A DNA stretch of 64,000 bases from Chitinophaga agrisoli (GTDB lineage: Bacteria; Bacteroidota; Bacteroidia; Chitinophagales; Chitinophagaceae), in NCBI RefSeq assembly GCF_008386695.1, contig NZ_VUOC01000002.1:1418481-1482480 (forward strand), given 5' to 3'. The notes below the pieces were generated by a model. It was not told where the DNA came from and made no database searches. It worked only from the letters and a program-made list of their open reading frames with translations. Positions 7,557 through 17,278 of this stretch are shown here, piece by piece (within the stretch, counting starts at the first letter, position 1; every line of letters begins with the position of its first letter). The position numbers were made by a program, and so were the translations under genes.

Positions 7557-8852
7557 ATGAAACTGCTTACCAAAACCACCATCTACTTTCTGCTGATCAT
7601 GCTGCCGCTGCTGACCGTCAGCGCCTTTTACCTGTTTTCGCAGTTTAATAAGCAGATCCGGCATGAAATAGATGAAGAGCTGCTAAACGACCAGATCCAG
7701 TGGATACGTTACCTGGATACGGTGAACCTGCGTAGCATGGTGTTTCACTTCTCTACGCCGGAGTTCAGCCTGCAGCCGGCGGATGGGGCCACGCAGCAAA
7801 AGCCCGTAGTACAAAGCGTAATGCTGTACCAGGAAGTAGAAGGGGAAAAAGTGCCTTACCGCCAGCTTACACAGCTTATTCCCATACAGGGTAAAACCTA
7901 CCTGCTCACCCTCCGTAAATCGCTGATAGAGCGGCGTGATCTTATCAAGAATATCTTTTTTGTGATGATGATCGTGTTTGGCGGGCTGCTGGGTTTTATT
8001 CTGCTATTGAACTGGTTATTGAGCAAGCGCCTCTGGCGGCCTTTCTATCAATCCCTGGAAAAAGTACAGGGCGTACAGCTGATGCAGCTGGGAAACCTGC
8101 GCTTCTCCCCCACTTCCACGCATGAGTTCAGCCGCCTGAATGCGGCCTTGAATACGATGGCGACCCGCATCCACCGGGATTACATCAGCATAAAAGAACT
8201 AACGGAAGATGCCGCCCATGAAATGCAAACGCCCCTGGCCATTGCAGAAAGTAAGCTGGAGGTGCTGCTGCAGGATGAATCCCTAAGCGAGGCCCAGCTG
8301 CATGCTATTGGGCAAAGCACGGAGGCCCTGGAAAGGCTAAGCCGCCTTAACCATTCCCTGCTGCAACTAGCCAAGATAGAGAATCATCAGTATGATAAAA
8401 CGCAGTCCCGCAGCCTGCAACAGGTTACCAACCAGTACCTGGGCCTGCTGGATGAGCTGATAAAGGATAAACAGCTTACGCTGGATACCAGGCTGAGTGG
8501 CCCTGCAGCCTGGCAGATGCCGGATGCGCTGGCGGATATGCTCGTGAGCAACCTGCTGGGTAACGCCATCCGTTATAACTATACGGGCGGCCAGATCAGG
8601 GTACAGCTGGATGATCAGCAGCTTGCTATCAGCAATACCAGCGATGCGCCGGCCATACCGGAAAACCAGCTGTTCCAGCGCTTTAAAAAGGGTACGCCGG
8701 TAAGCGATCATTCCAACGGGCTGGGCCTGGCCATTGTGAAAAAGATCTGTGATACTTATAACCTGCCCATCCGTTACCAGTTTGAGAATGGCGTGCATAC
8801 GTTCACGGTCTTCAGATTCTCTCCAGATTCAACCGCTTCTTTTGCAGCGTAG
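7557..8852 (+). CDS. sensor histidine kinase
   Basis: A 431-aa membrane kinase partner of the preceding regulator. Two transmembrane segments (about residues 9-29 and 133-155) enclose a periplasmic sensor of about 100 residues. The HisKA helix carries His221 in AAHEMQTPLA. The ATPase domain has Asn336 in LLGNAIRY and a GLGLAI motif at 388-393; the G1 box is weak (ISNTSDAP), as in many Bacteroidota kinases with a short ATPase domain. It is followed by the TonB receptor gene 29 bases on, so the three genes form an operon. Confidence 0.93.
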   Translation: MKLLTKTTIYFLLIMLPLLTVSAFYLFSQFNKQIRHEIDEELLNDQIQWIRYLDTVNLRSMVFHFSTPEFSLQPADGATQQKPVVQSVMLYQEVEGEKVPYRQLTQLIPIQGKTYLLTLRKSLIERRDLIKNIFFVMMIVFGGLLGFILLLNWLLSKRLWRPFYQSLEKVQGVQLMQLGNLRFSPTSTHEFSRLNAALNTMATRIHRDYISIKELTEDAAHEMQTPLAIAESKLEVLLQDESLSEAQLHAIGQSTEALERLSRLNHSLLQLAKIENHQYDKTQSRSLQQVTNQYLGLLDELIKDKQLTLDTRLSGPAAWQMPDALADMLVSNLLGNAIRYNYTGGQIRVQLDDQQLAISNTSDAPAIPENQLFQRFKKGTPVSDHSNGLGLAIVKKICDTYNLPIRYQFENGVHTFTVFRFSPDSTASFAA

Positions 8853-8881
8853 GGTTCATGATCCTACGCAAAAAGTAAAGC

Positions 8882-11044
8882 ATGAAACAACTGTTCATAA
8901 CCCTAACAATATTCATCTGCTGCTTTGCCGCACAGGCCCAGCAACTGACCCTTATTGTAAGGGATAGCGCCAGCCGGCAACCCCTGCCCGGCGTTTCCGT
9001 GCTGAATACCGGTACCCAAAAAGGCGGCGCCACCAGTAACACTGGCATTTTTTTACTGAACCGGCAAACCAGCGGCAGCGCACACATGCGTTTTTCCTTT
9101 ATAGGATATGAGCCGGCCAGCCTGGAAATCTCTTTTCCCTGGACGGGGGCAGACACCATTCCCGTACTGCTGAAAGCACAGGGGGAAAACATCAATGAAG
9201 TGGTGATCAGCTCTACCCGCACCAACAGCCGCATAGAAGACCTGCCCATGAAAGTGGAAGTGCTGGGCCAGGATGATATGGAGGAAGAAAGCGGCATTAA
9301 ACCTGGCAATGTAGCCAGCATATTGGGCGATCTGTCTGTGATACATATCCAGAACACCTCTGCCGTTAATGGCAACAATGCCATCCGTATGCAGGGACTG
9401 GATGGTAAGTATACCCAGCTGCTGCGCGATGGTATGCCGGTGTACGAAGGTATCAGCGGTAATTTTGGCGTACTGGCCATTCCGCCGCTGGACCTGAAGC
9501 AGATAGAGATCATCAAAGGCTCCGTATCCACGCTGTATGGCGGCGGCGCTATTGCGGGCATGATCAACTTTATTGCCAAAACGCCCGGCCCGGAGCCGGA
9601 GCTGACGGTATTACTGAACCGCAGCACATTAAAGGAGAACAATGCGAATGTATATTATGCAGAGCGTTATAAAAATACCGGTCTTACCCTGTTTGCAGGG
9701 GCTACCGTGCAGGATGAAAGCGATGTGAATAAAGATGGTTTCAGCGATGTGCCGCGCCTGCGGCAGTATACCCTGCACCCGCGTTTCTTCTGGTATGTAA
9801 ACCCAAATAGTACGCTGGTAGCCGGTTACACAGGTACTATTGAAAGACGTGCCGGCGGTGATATGCAGGTATTATCTCATGAAGCAGATAACATCCATCA
9901 ATATACGGAAGTGAATAACAGCCAGCGCCATAGTGTGGACATACAGTTCACCCGCCGGCAGCTCTATGGCGGCACACTGACCATCAAAGGCGTGGCCAGC
10001 CTGTTTCACCTGGATAATACCGAAGGCGGCTTTGGCCTGCGCGCCAACCAGGGCAACCTATATGCAGAAGCAGCCTATAACAAAAAAAGCGGGCGGCATA
10101 ATTTTGTACTGGGGCTGAATGAAACCGGCGAAAAATACAGGCGGGCCAAAGGCGACAGCACCCTGCTGAATAATTATACCTATAGCACTACCGGCTTTTT
10201 TGCGCAGGATGGTATTGATATTACGGACAAACTGCTGGCAGAAGCAGGTATCCGCCTGGACTATCACAATGTATACGGCTGGTACCTGCTACCCCGCCTG
10301 GCCCTCGTGTATAAGCCTGTAGAAGGCCTCTCCCTGCGCCTGAGCGCCGGTACCGGCTATAAAACGCCGGCCATCTTTACCATGCAAACACAGAATATCG
10401 CCTATCGCGATCTGCTGCCGCTGGCAGGTGGCATGGAAGCAGAAACCAGCCAGGGGCTGAACTTTGACGCAGGTTACCACACTTCCATAGGCCCGGTGGA
10501 TGTAACGCTGAACCAGGCCCTGTACCTGACCCGTATCTTCCACACCATATTGCCGGTATTACAGGCGGATGGAAAATATCTGCTGGCCAATCAGCCTTAC
10601 CATGCCAACAGCGCCGGTACGGATACGTATCTACGTCTGGAATACGAGCACCTGGAGCTCTACCTGGGTTATAATCATACTACCTCCAAGTATCGTGATC
10701 CCGCCCATACTTTTGTACCCTTTGCACCGCGGGATAAATTTGCCAGCACCCTGGCCTATGAAATACCGGAAAAATGGCGCTTTGGTATAGAGAACAGCTG
10801 GGTAGGCCATCAATACCTGTACAATAACCAACTGGCGCCTGATTACTGGTTTTGGGCCGCGATGGTCTCCCGCCAATTTGGAGAACATTTTACAGTGGTG
10901 CTGAATTGCGAAAATGTATTTGATGCGCGTCAGGGTAAACATGAGGCCTTATATACAGGCAGCGTTAGCAACCCGGTGTTTCAACCTTTATGGGGGCCGA
11001 TAGATGGCCGTATCACCAATCTTTCTGTGAAGTATACGTTATAA
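8882..11044 (+). CDS. TonB-dependent outer-membrane receptor
   Basis: A 720-aa receptor that imports a ligand across the outer membrane using TonB energy. Signal peptide at residues 1-20 (ending AAQAQ), a carboxypeptidase-regulatory-like domain at about 21-105 (SRQPLPGVSVLNTGTQKGG), a plug at about 115-215 with IRMQGLDGKYTQLLRDGMPV and IEIIKGSVSTLYGGGAIAGM, then a long barrel ending in the aromatic-rich NLSVKYTL. At about 720 residues it is the size of siderophore, haem, cobalamin or copper receptors rather than SusC glycan importers (near 1000), and no SusD gene follows. Control by the upstream two-component pair is likely. Confidence 0.93.
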   Translation: MKQLFITLTIFICCFAAQAQQLTLIVRDSASRQPLPGVSVLNTGTQKGGATSNTGIFLLNRQTSGSAHMRFSFIGYEPASLEISFPWTGADTIPVLLKAQGENINEVVISSTRTNSRIEDLPMKVEVLGQDDMEEESGIKPGNVASILGDLSVIHIQNTSAVNGNNAIRMQGLDGKYTQLLRDGMPVYEGISGNFGVLAIPPLDLKQIEIIKGSVSTLYGGGAIAGMINFIAKTPGPEPELTVLLNRSTLKENNANVYYAERYKNTGLTLFAGATVQDESDVNKDGFSDVPRLRQYTLHPRFFWYVNPNSTLVAGYTGTIERRAGGDMQVLSHEADNIHQYTEVNNSQRHSVDIQFTRRQLYGGTLTIKGVASLFHLDNTEGGFGLRANQGNLYAEAAYNKKSGRHNFVLGLNETGEKYRRAKGDSTLLNNYTYSTTGFFAQDGIDITDKLLAEAGIRLDYHNVYGWYLLPRLALVYKPVEGLSLRLSAGTGYKTPAIFTMQTQNIAYRDLLPLAGGMEAETSQGLNFDAGYHTSIGPVDVTLNQALYLTRIFHTILPVLQADGKYLLANQPYHANSAGTDTYLRLEYEHLELYLGYNHTTSKYRDPAHTFVPFAPRDKFASTLAYEIPEKWRFGIENSWVGHQYLYNNQLAPDYWFWAAMVSRQFGEHFTVVLNCENVFDARQGKHEALYTGSVSNPVFQPLWGPIDGRITNLSVKYTL

Positions 11045-11200
11045 CATACAGAACAAGTTATGCACATGCTGCGGGTTTTGTTGTTTATTTTAGTAAATTT
11101 ATTTCTCCTCGTTTGATCAGTACCAGTAAGGACACAATTACACACGAACGGATGCTCGCATAACACAATTTATTGGTTTACCCCTAAATGTAATTAGTAC

Positions 11201-12766
11201 ATGATGTCTGACCATTTACACACGGCGGAGCGTATTGCCGCTCCCCTGGCGGAGCATTGGTTAAGCAGCGACCTGGAAGCATTGCTTACCACCCTGGACG
11301 ATATCGTATTTGAATTAAATGAGCAAAAGATCTTTACGCGCGTATGGTGTAATAATGACGCGTTGTTGTTCTGTCCGCGGGAAGAGATCACCGGCCGCAG
11401 CGTACATGCCGTATTAGGCCCGCAGAGCGCTGTATTTTCCTCCCTGATAGATGAATTATTGAGCACCGGCGAGCCCCAGGAACTGGAGTACCAGGATTAC
11501 CGTCCCGGTATGGATAAATGGTTCCGGCTGCGTATCACGCTTATCAAACGCGGGCTGCAATACAGCGGTAAACATGTGATGGCTGTCATCAAAGACATTA
11601 CCCCTTACAAAAGGGCCCAGCTGGAACTGATCCATGCCAAGGAAACGGCAGAAAAAGCCGCCAGCGCCAGAAGCGAGTTCCTTTCCGTGATGAGCCACGA
11701 GATCCGTACGCCCCTGAACGGTATTATTGGTATTGCCAACCTGCTCGAAGAGACCACGCAACACGGTTCCCTGGTACATAGCCTTAAATACTCCGCCCAT
11801 CACCTGCTGGCCCTTATTAATGATATACTGGATTTTAGCAAGATAGACGCCGGCAAAGTAGAGCTGGAACAGATACCGCTGGACCTCAAAAGCCTGATCA
11901 AGGATATTGAAAGCAACTATCAGCCCCTGGCAAAATCAAAACATATACGGCTTTATACTTCTATTGATCCCGACCTGCCGGATAGGCTCACGGGCGATCC
12001 GGTAAGGCTGGGACAGATCCTCAATAACCTCATCAATAACGCTATTAAATTCACCCATCGCGGCGGCGTTTTTATAGAAGCACAGCTGCTGAGCGAGGAC
12101 GCCGGTACGGCCACCATCAGCTTCTGTGTGCGGGATACCGGCATTGGTATTGCACCGGAGATGCAGGGCCGCATCTTTGAAAGCTTTGTACAGGCGCAGT
12201 GCGCTACTACCCGGCAACATGGCGGCACAGGCCTGGGACTGGCCATTACCAAAAGCCTGGTAGAATTGCATAACAGCAGCATTGCTGTAGAAAGCGAGCC
12301 GGGGCAAGGCACGGCTTTCCGGTTTAATATCAGCTTTCAGCTGCCACCCGTTGTACCGCAAGACTGTCCACCGGATAATCAACTGCAGCTGCAGGCCTGG
12401 CTAAAAGATAAACAGCTGCTGGTAGTGGAAGATAATTCCATCAATGCCATGGTGCTGGTATACCAGCTGCAACGCACGGGCGCATCCACCGTTACGGCCA
12501 CCAATGGCAGGGAAGCGGTGGAAAAGATGCGCCAGCAGCATTTTGACGGTATTATCCTGGACCTGCATATGCCGGAAATGGACGGTTATGATACCATCCC
12601 CTTCATCAAACAGCTGCAACCCCAGGCTTTTATTATTGCGCTAACGGCGGATGTGATACCGGAGGTAAAAGAAAAGCTGCAACGCCTGCAGGTGAATGCC
12701 ATCCTCCATAAACCCTATGATGCGCCCGCCCTGTACCGTACCCTATGCCGGCTGGCGGATGTATGA
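11201..12766 (+). CDS. hybrid histidine kinase (PAS-HisKA-HATPase-REC)
   Basis: A 521-aa cytoplasmic kinase with no membrane segment. A PAS-like domain spans about residues 25-135. HisKA holds His166 in SVMSHEIRTPLNG. The ATPase domain has Asn280 in LINNAIKFTH, DTGIGI at 312-317 and GGTGLGLAI at 341-349. A single C-terminal receiver (about 404-518) has Asp454, Thr482 and Lys504. ATG codons at 11201 and 11204 are both possible. No response regulator or Hpt gene is next to it, so its phosphorelay partner lies elsewhere. Cys residues in the PAS region (50, 58) are noted but unproven. Confidence 0.93.
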   Translation: MMSDHLHTAERIAAPLAEHWLSSDLEALLTTLDDIVFELNEQKIFTRVWCNNDALLFCPREEITGRSVHAVLGPQSAVFSSLIDELLSTGEPQELEYQDYRPGMDKWFRLRITLIKRGLQYSGKHVMAVIKDITPYKRAQLELIHAKETAEKAASARSEFLSVMSHEIRTPLNGIIGIANLLEETTQHGSLVHSLKYSAHHLLALINDILDFSKIDAGKVELEQIPLDLKSLIKDIESNYQPLAKSKHIRLYTSIDPDLPDRLTGDPVRLGQILNNLINNAIKFTHRGGVFIEAQLLSEDAGTATISFCVRDTGIGIAPEMQGRIFESFVQAQCATTRQHGGTGLGLAITKSLVELHNSSIAVESEPGQGTAFRFNISFQLPPVVPQDCPPDNQLQLQAWLKDKQLLVVEDNSINAMVLVYQLQRTGASTVTATNGREAVEKMRQQHFDGIILDLHMPEMDGYDTIPFIKQLQPQAFIIALTADVIPEVKEKLQRLQVNAILHKPYDAPALYRTLCRLADV

Positions 12767-12795
12767 AGCCTGTACACTTTAAATAATTTATCTGT

Positions 12796-12803
12796 TAACT
12801 TTG
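12796..12803 (+). promoter_or_regulatory. -7 box upstream of bioA
   Basis: TAACTTTG matches TAnnTTTG and lies 28 bases before the ATG at 12832, suggesting that bioA is transcribed separately from the kinase gene. Confidence 0.55.
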
Positions 12804-12831
12804 CGCCTTCAGCTAATTATCAATCTAATTA

Positions 12832-14112
12832 ATGATGGCTACTACACTGAGTGAACGGGACCTGCAGGTGATCTGGCATCCGTATACGCAAATGCAAACG
12901 GCGCCTGCCCCCATTGGGATCGTGCGCGGAGAAGGCGCTTCTTTATACGATGAGGAAGGCAACCGTTATATAGACGCTACCTCCAGCTGGTGGGTGAATA
13001 TACACGGGCATGCCCATCCCTATATAGCGCAACAGCTGGCCGCACAGGCCCTACAGCTGCAACACTGCATCTTTGCAGGCTATACGCACCCTACAGCAGT
13101 GACCCTGGCGGAAAAGCTGCTGCCCATACTGCCCGGCCGACAAAGCCGCGTGTTTTATTCTGATAACGGATCTACGGCGGTAGAGGTGGCCCTTAAAATG
13201 GCCTTACAATACTGGCATAACAAGGGCGTGCAACAGCGGAAAAAGATACTGGCTTTCCACCACTCCTACCATGGCGATACTTTTGGCGCGATGAGCGTAA
13301 GCAGCCGCAGCGTGTTCACTGCGCCTTTTGATGAGCTGCTGTTTGATGTGCATTTTATTGATACGCCTTCGGCGGACAATATAACGGCACTAAAGGCAAC
13401 CATCCAGTCACTGGGAACGGATGCCATTGCCGCCATTATATTTGAGCCCCTCTTACAGGGCGCGGGCGGTATGCTGATGTATGAAGCATCCGCACTGGAC
13501 CAGCTGCTGAGCTGGTGCCAGGAGCAGCAGATCCTGCTGATTGCGGATGAGATACTGACAGGTTTTGGACGTACGGGCAAGAACTTTGCCATGGAGAATG
13601 TAGCTACGCCGCCGGATATGATCTGCCTCTCCAAGGGATTAACAGGCGGCGCCATGGCGCTGGGCATTACTACCTGTACCGCTGCTATCTATGAAGCTTT
13701 CTTATCAGAAAATAAATTAAAAACGCTTTTTCACGGGCATTCCTTTACCGCCAATCCACTGGCCTGCAGCGTAGCATTGGCCAGCCTGGACCTGTTCCTG
13801 GATCCCAATTGCGCACAGCAGCGGCAGCGGGTACAGGCGCAGCACGAAGCGTTTATACAACGGCTATCGGCCTCCAGTGCGGTAAAACAGATCCGTTTGC
13901 TGGGGACTATACTGGCTTTTGAGATCGTTACGCCGGGGCAGGATACTTATACGAACCAGCTGGCGGATGAGTTGCACCGGTTCTTCCGGCAAAAGCGGAT
14001 CATGCTGCGGCCATTGGGGAATACGCTGTATATACTGGCGCCTTATTGTATTACGGATAAGGAGTTGGGCGAGGTGTATGGGGCGATCATGGAGTTTCTG
14101 GAGCGGTATTGA
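12832..14112 (+). CDS. bioA: adenosylmethionine-8-amino-7-oxononanoate aminotransferase
   Basis: A 426-aa PLP enzyme that converts 7-keto-8-aminopelargonate to 7,8-diaminopelargonate in biotin synthesis, with S-adenosylmethionine as amino donor. Residues that mark BioA among class III aminotransferases are present: Tyr18 in WHPYTQM and Trp53-Trp54 in SSWWVNIHG (Tyr17, Trp52, Trp53 in E. coli). PLP ligands are Asp239 in ADEILTGFGRTG and Lys268 in LSKGLTGG. ATGs at 12832 and 12835 are both possible. No other bio gene lies in the window. Confidence 0.95.
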   Translation: MMATTLSERDLQVIWHPYTQMQTAPAPIGIVRGEGASLYDEEGNRYIDATSSWWVNIHGHAHPYIAQQLAAQALQLQHCIFAGYTHPTAVTLAEKLLPILPGRQSRVFYSDNGSTAVEVALKMALQYWHNKGVQQRKKILAFHHSYHGDTFGAMSVSSRSVFTAPFDELLFDVHFIDTPSADNITALKATIQSLGTDAIAAIIFEPLLQGAGGMLMYEASALDQLLSWCQEQQILLIADEILTGFGRTGKNFAMENVATPPDMICLSKGLTGGAMALGITTCTAAIYEAFLSENKLKTLFHGHSFTANPLACSVALASLDLFLDPNCAQQRQRVQAQHEAFIQRLSASSAVKQIRLLGTILAFEIVTPGQDTYTNQLADELHRFFRQKRIMLRPLGNTLYILAPYCITDKELGEVYGAIMEFLERY

Positions 14113-14124
14113 TACATGTAATGC

Positions 14125-14161
14125 GCTAATGTGCTGATAAGTATATTACCAGCACATTAGC
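14125..14161. repeat. intergenic hairpin built from TGTGCTAAT words
   Basis: GCTAATGTGCTG (14125-14136) is perfectly inverted at 14150-14161 with a 13-base loop; the similarity extends outward with mismatches over 14116-14172. It fills the gap between the convergent bioA and DUF2911 genes and may terminate both. The same word recurs at 17.2 and 19.6 kb. Confidence 0.8.
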
Positions 14162-14172
14162 ACATCAATACA

Positions 14173-14670
14173 TTAAGATTTTACGGGCACTTCTACTTTT
14201 GTTTTATCCCACTCCACTACCAGTTTATTGGCCGGTAAGGTGATGGTCAGCTTTTCTACCGGGCTGCCTACAGTAGTGGCAGGCGCGGTTACCTTTAATA
14301 CATCGTTGCCTTTGATCTCATTGTATTTGAAGGCGCCCCACTGTTTCAGCGTGCTATTCAGGATAAAGGTCCACTCGCTTTTACCAGGGATGGCAAACAG
14401 CGTGTAGGTACCTGCTTTTACCGGTTTACCCCCAAATGTGGCGTTTTTGGCAAAAGTGATCTCTGTAGCTTCGTTAGCGCCAAGACGCCAAACTTCGCCA
14501 TAAGGCACCAGTTTACCAAAGATCTCCCGGTTCCTTTTGGAAGGTTGGCCGTAGCTTACCTTAACGTCCTTGCCTTCGGCGGTGATACGCGGACTTTTAG
14601 GCGCTTCTTGTGAGAATGCCATGTAGGAGGTGGTGCCTAGTATGGCCAGGAATAAAAAAATCTGTTTCAT
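14173..14670 (-). CDS. DUF2911 secreted protein
   Basis: A 165-aa exported protein with a signal peptide (about residues 1-20, ending MAFSQE). DUF2911 features are visible: VKVSYGQPSKRNREIFG, LVPYGEVWRLGANEATEITF and YTLFAIPGKSEWTFILN. The family is common in Bacteroidota periplasm and has no established biochemical role. It is the last gene of a loosely spaced minus-strand set running from sppA; the gap to the SRPBCC gene upstream is about 107 bases. Confidence 0.9.
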   Translation of the reverse strand: MKQIFLFLAILGTTSYMAFSQEAPKSPRITAEGKDVKVSYGQPSKRNREIFGKLVPYGEVWRLGANEATEITFAKNATFGGKPVKAGTYTLFAIPGKSEWTFILNSTLKQWGAFKYNEIKGNDVLKVTAPATTVGSPVEKLTITLPANKLVVEWDKTKVEVPVKS

Positions 14671-14777
14671 ATAGTTGCATTTAATTTAATGGCTAAAAAC
14701 CGTGCAGGAATTTACAGCTATTCAACAGATATACCCGTACCACTCATCCAATTTCAGGAACGCTTATATTACCTGCA

Positions 14778-15323
14778 TTATTTATTACGCTCACAGCGCT
14801 CTTTTAGTTCAGTAAGGCCCTGTTCCACCTGGGGGCCCATAAGACGGTCCGCCATAAAACCACGGAATTTCCACCAGGGCAGCCAGCCCAGTTTTGTCAC
14901 CAGGTACCAATGGATAACGGTACCGTCTCCATTTTTAGTGGGTTTTATCTCCAGTCCGGAGCTAACCGGCCTCATATCATTATACAGTAGCTCATAGTAT
15001 ACGCCTTTAGCGGGCTCGCTGCGTGTGATGGTCAGTTTACCGCTAGTAACGCCTTGTTTTTTAGGATTGGCCCAGCTATACCAGGCGCCGGTACCGTAAG
15101 CCGGTTCAGAGAACTCCAGGGAATTAGTAGCCTCCATTTTAGTCCAGGGGTTCCATTGGGACCAGGTACGCAGATCGTTGATCTGGCCGTACACTACCGT
15201 CATAGGCGCATCAATAACGCCGGAACGCTCTACCACCGCCTGAGAAGGAAATAATAGGGAAAGCAGGGAGATCAGTATAGCAAAACCTACTATACTTATC
15301 AGTATAAGTTTGATAAAACGCAT
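14778..15323 (-). CDS. SRPBCC (START/polyketide-cyclase-like) membrane-anchored protein
   Basis: A 181-aa protein with one N-terminal hydrophobic segment (about residues 5-25) followed by a helix-grip SRPBCC domain (SGVIDAPMTVVYGQINDLRTW near 35-55, WSQWNPW, and a C-terminal helix). This fold binds hydrophobic ligands. The next gene upstream encodes a clear paralogue with the same layout, so the two probably work together or arose by duplication. Ligand unknown. Confidence 0.85.
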   Translation of the reverse strand: MRFIKLILISIVGFAILISLLSLLFPSQAVVERSGVIDAPMTVVYGQINDLRTWSQWNPWTKMEATNSLEFSEPAYGTGAWYSWANPKKQGVTSGKLTITRSEPAKGVYYELLYNDMRPVSSGLEIKPTKNGDGTVIHWYLVTKLGWLPWWKFRGFMADRLMGPQVEQGLTELKERCERNK

Positions 15324-15398
15324 GCGCGAATTTACATATAAAAGGGGAAGCTAAAGGGGGATAATGTTTGTTTAACAGGGATGGTTGCGGCGGAATGC

Positions 15399-15929
15399 CT
15401 AGCCTCGTGAGGCAGTGGCCAATTGTTGCAAGCCTCTTTCAAAATCTTTTCCTACCCATTTATCCATCATCAACCCCATCAGTTTGCGGGCGGGATGCTG
15501 CCCTACCGTCATTTCCATGCCCCAGGTAACCCGGGTGCCCTCTCCTGCCGGCTCAAAGCGGAAGTATCCTTTGCTGCCGCCCTGTTCCATAAAGTTGATA
15601 TTAGTGGCAATATATTCATAGGGTCTTGACTCCGTGATAATAAGGCTGCCTTTACCTACATTACGCTTTTTGCTTTCCCAGCTATAACCGGCGCCGGCGC
15701 CGCTCTCCTTTTCACCGTAGGTGATCTTCATCTCCGGGTCCAGGTTATGCCAGGGCGACCAATGCTCCCAGTTGCGCAAGGTATCTACCTCCCGGAAGAC
15801 CACTTCCGGACGGGCATCCATGAGTAAGGACCTCTCGATCTTTAAACGGGAAGGCAGGTAAAGGGAGAAAACGAATAGCCCCAGGATCAGTGCCGCTAAA
15901 GCACCCAAAATGAGATACAGGACTTGCAT
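15399..15929 (-). CDS. SRPBCC (START/polyketide-cyclase-like) membrane-anchored protein
   Basis: A 176-aa paralogue of the adjacent downstream gene. One N-terminal membrane segment (about residues 5-25), then RSLLMDARPEVVFREVDTL, the W-x-x-WSPWHNLD turn and a C-terminal long helix ending in a KWVGKDFERGLQQL-like phrase that matches the neighbour's RLMGPQVEQGLTELK. It lies 79 bases downstream of the ABC permease gene. Function not known. Confidence 0.85.
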   Translation of the reverse strand: MQVLYLILGALAALILGLFVFSLYLPSRLKIERSLLMDARPEVVFREVDTLRNWEHWSPWHNLDPEMKITYGEKESGAGAGYSWESKKRNVGKGSLIITESRPYEYIATNINFMEQGGSKGYFRFEPAGEGTRVTWGMEMTVGQHPARKLMGLMMDKWVGKDFERGLQQLATASRG

Positions 15930-16008
15930 GTAGTCAATTTAAGTAAAAAAGCAAAAATTAAAAAGAAAAAGACAGCCGCCCTTTACTTTTAACGCTTGCC
16001 CCTACCGG

Positions 16009-17106
16009 CTATTCCCACTTGAATACTTTGATGGTGATGGCATAGATGACAATGCCCCAGAGTACCATTACGCCCAGTTCCAGGCCAATGTTCCAGAGGT
16101 GCAGCCCTTCAAAGGCCACTTTGCGGAAAGCATCGTTCAGGTAAGTGAGCGGCATAATGCGGCAGATGGGCTGCAGCCATGCAGGCAGGGCATCCACAGA
16201 AAAGAAAGTACCCGCCAGCAGGAACTGCGGCATGGTGATGATATTGGCAAATAAAGGGATCGTACTTTCTGTACGGGCCACACTGCTTACCAGGAAACCA
16301 AATCCCATAAAGATGCCCAGGCCAAATAAAGACAGGACCAGCATCTCTGCAAACGTAGCCACGCCATGCACCAGCGTAAAACCAAAAGCAAAATACCCCA
16401 GGCCAATGATCACGATGGCGCCAAATAACTGGAACAATAAGCGGGACACTGTTTCGCCCAGGATGATATAGGTACGTTTTACCGGTGTGGCAAAGAAACG
16501 TTTTAATACCAGGGTTTGCCGTAAGCTAAAGAACAGGAAGGCGGTGGTAAATACGCCGCCGCTGAGCAGGGAAAAGCCCAGCATACCGGGCAGCACAAAA
16601 TCGATAGTGCGGTATACCCGGCCCGGCACAACCGCCGTGCGGATCTCCGCTACGGAGGGGCGTTTGTAGAACTCGTCGTCCGTACGGTTGATCACATCCT
16701 TTAAAATAGATTGGAATACCTGGATCTTATCTGCACCGGCGGTGGATGTACGCACCGCTATATCATAAGCAGGAGCGGCCGTTTGTGCGGCCTTGCGGGT
16801 AACGTGTACGATGGCGGTGATACGGCCTTTGATCATATCGTCCTCCATTTCTGCAGGCGACTCATACACCAGCTTCACGCTTTTGGCGGCGCTCAGGCCC
16901 CGGAACAGTTCACTGGCCGTATCCGTACCGGGGGCTACGCCCACCTTTACGGTTACCGCGCCATTGCCGATGAAACCGAACACCAGGATAAAGATCAACG
17001 GGAAAACTATGCTAAAAACCACGGTGGAAGGGCTCCGGAACATCGCCCGTAAACTGCCTTTTGTAATGGCCATCATGGCCTTCCACTGACTGTACTGCAC
17101 CGCCAT
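16009..17106 (-). CDS. ABC-2 type transporter permease
   Basis: A 365-aa inner-membrane subunit of the ABC2_membrane_3 type. It has one N-terminal membrane segment (about residues 27-48), a large periplasmic region (about 50-170) and five to six C-terminal segments (from about 173), with the conserved FLLAGTFFSVDALPAWLQ before the last loop. Such permeases export lipids, drugs or polysaccharide with a separate ATPase. No ATPase gene lies next to it or anywhere in the window, so its partner is encoded elsewhere or it is an orphan. Two SRPBCC genes follow. Confidence 0.9.
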   Translation of the reverse strand: MAVQYSQWKAMMAITKGSLRAMFRSPSTVVFSIVFPLIFILVFGFIGNGAVTVKVGVAPGTDTASELFRGLSAAKSVKLVYESPAEMEDDMIKGRITAIVHVTRKAAQTAAPAYDIAVRTSTAGADKIQVFQSILKDVINRTDDEFYKRPSVAEIRTAVVPGRVYRTIDFVLPGMLGFSLLSGGVFTTAFLFFSLRQTLVLKRFFATPVKRTYIILGETVSRLLFQLFGAIVIIGLGYFAFGFTLVHGVATFAEMLVLSLFGLGIFMGFGFLVSSVARTESTIPLFANIITMPQFLLAGTFFSVDALPAWLQPICRIMPLTYLNDAFRKVAFEGLHLWNIGLELGVMVLWGIVIYAITIKVFKWE

Positions 17107-17167
17107 AAATACGATCTGCTTTAAAAAAATTGCGTAAAACTAAGCTGTTTTATGCCATTTCCATAAA

Positions 17168-17192
17168 AAATCCCGGGGGGAGCCCGGGATTT
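17168..17192 (-). terminator. terminator behind sppA
   Basis: AAATCCCGGG and CCCGGGATTT form a perfect 10-bp stem with a 5-base loop, followed on the minus strand by six T residues. It lies between sppA and the ABC permease gene and separates their transcripts. Confidence 0.8.
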
Positions 17193-17208
17193 AAGAAGAT
17201 TTTAATGC

Positions 17209-17278
17209 AATGTGCTGATTTGCTGATCTGCCAGTATGCTGATAAAAATGCAGGATCTCCGGCTTTCATTAGCACATT
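17209..17278. repeat. intergenic TGTGCTGAT word repeat with inverted ends
   Basis: AATGTGCT (17209-17216) is inverted at 17271-17278, and the loop holds three GCTGAT words (17214, 17222, 17238). The right arm overlaps the sppA stop codon. The words match those of the hairpins at 14.1 and 19.6 kb. Confidence 0.65.

Noticed and set aside
8882-11044. SusC-type glycan importer
   Set aside because: At 720 residues it is too short for SusC and has no SusD partner; a smaller TonB receptor is the better call.
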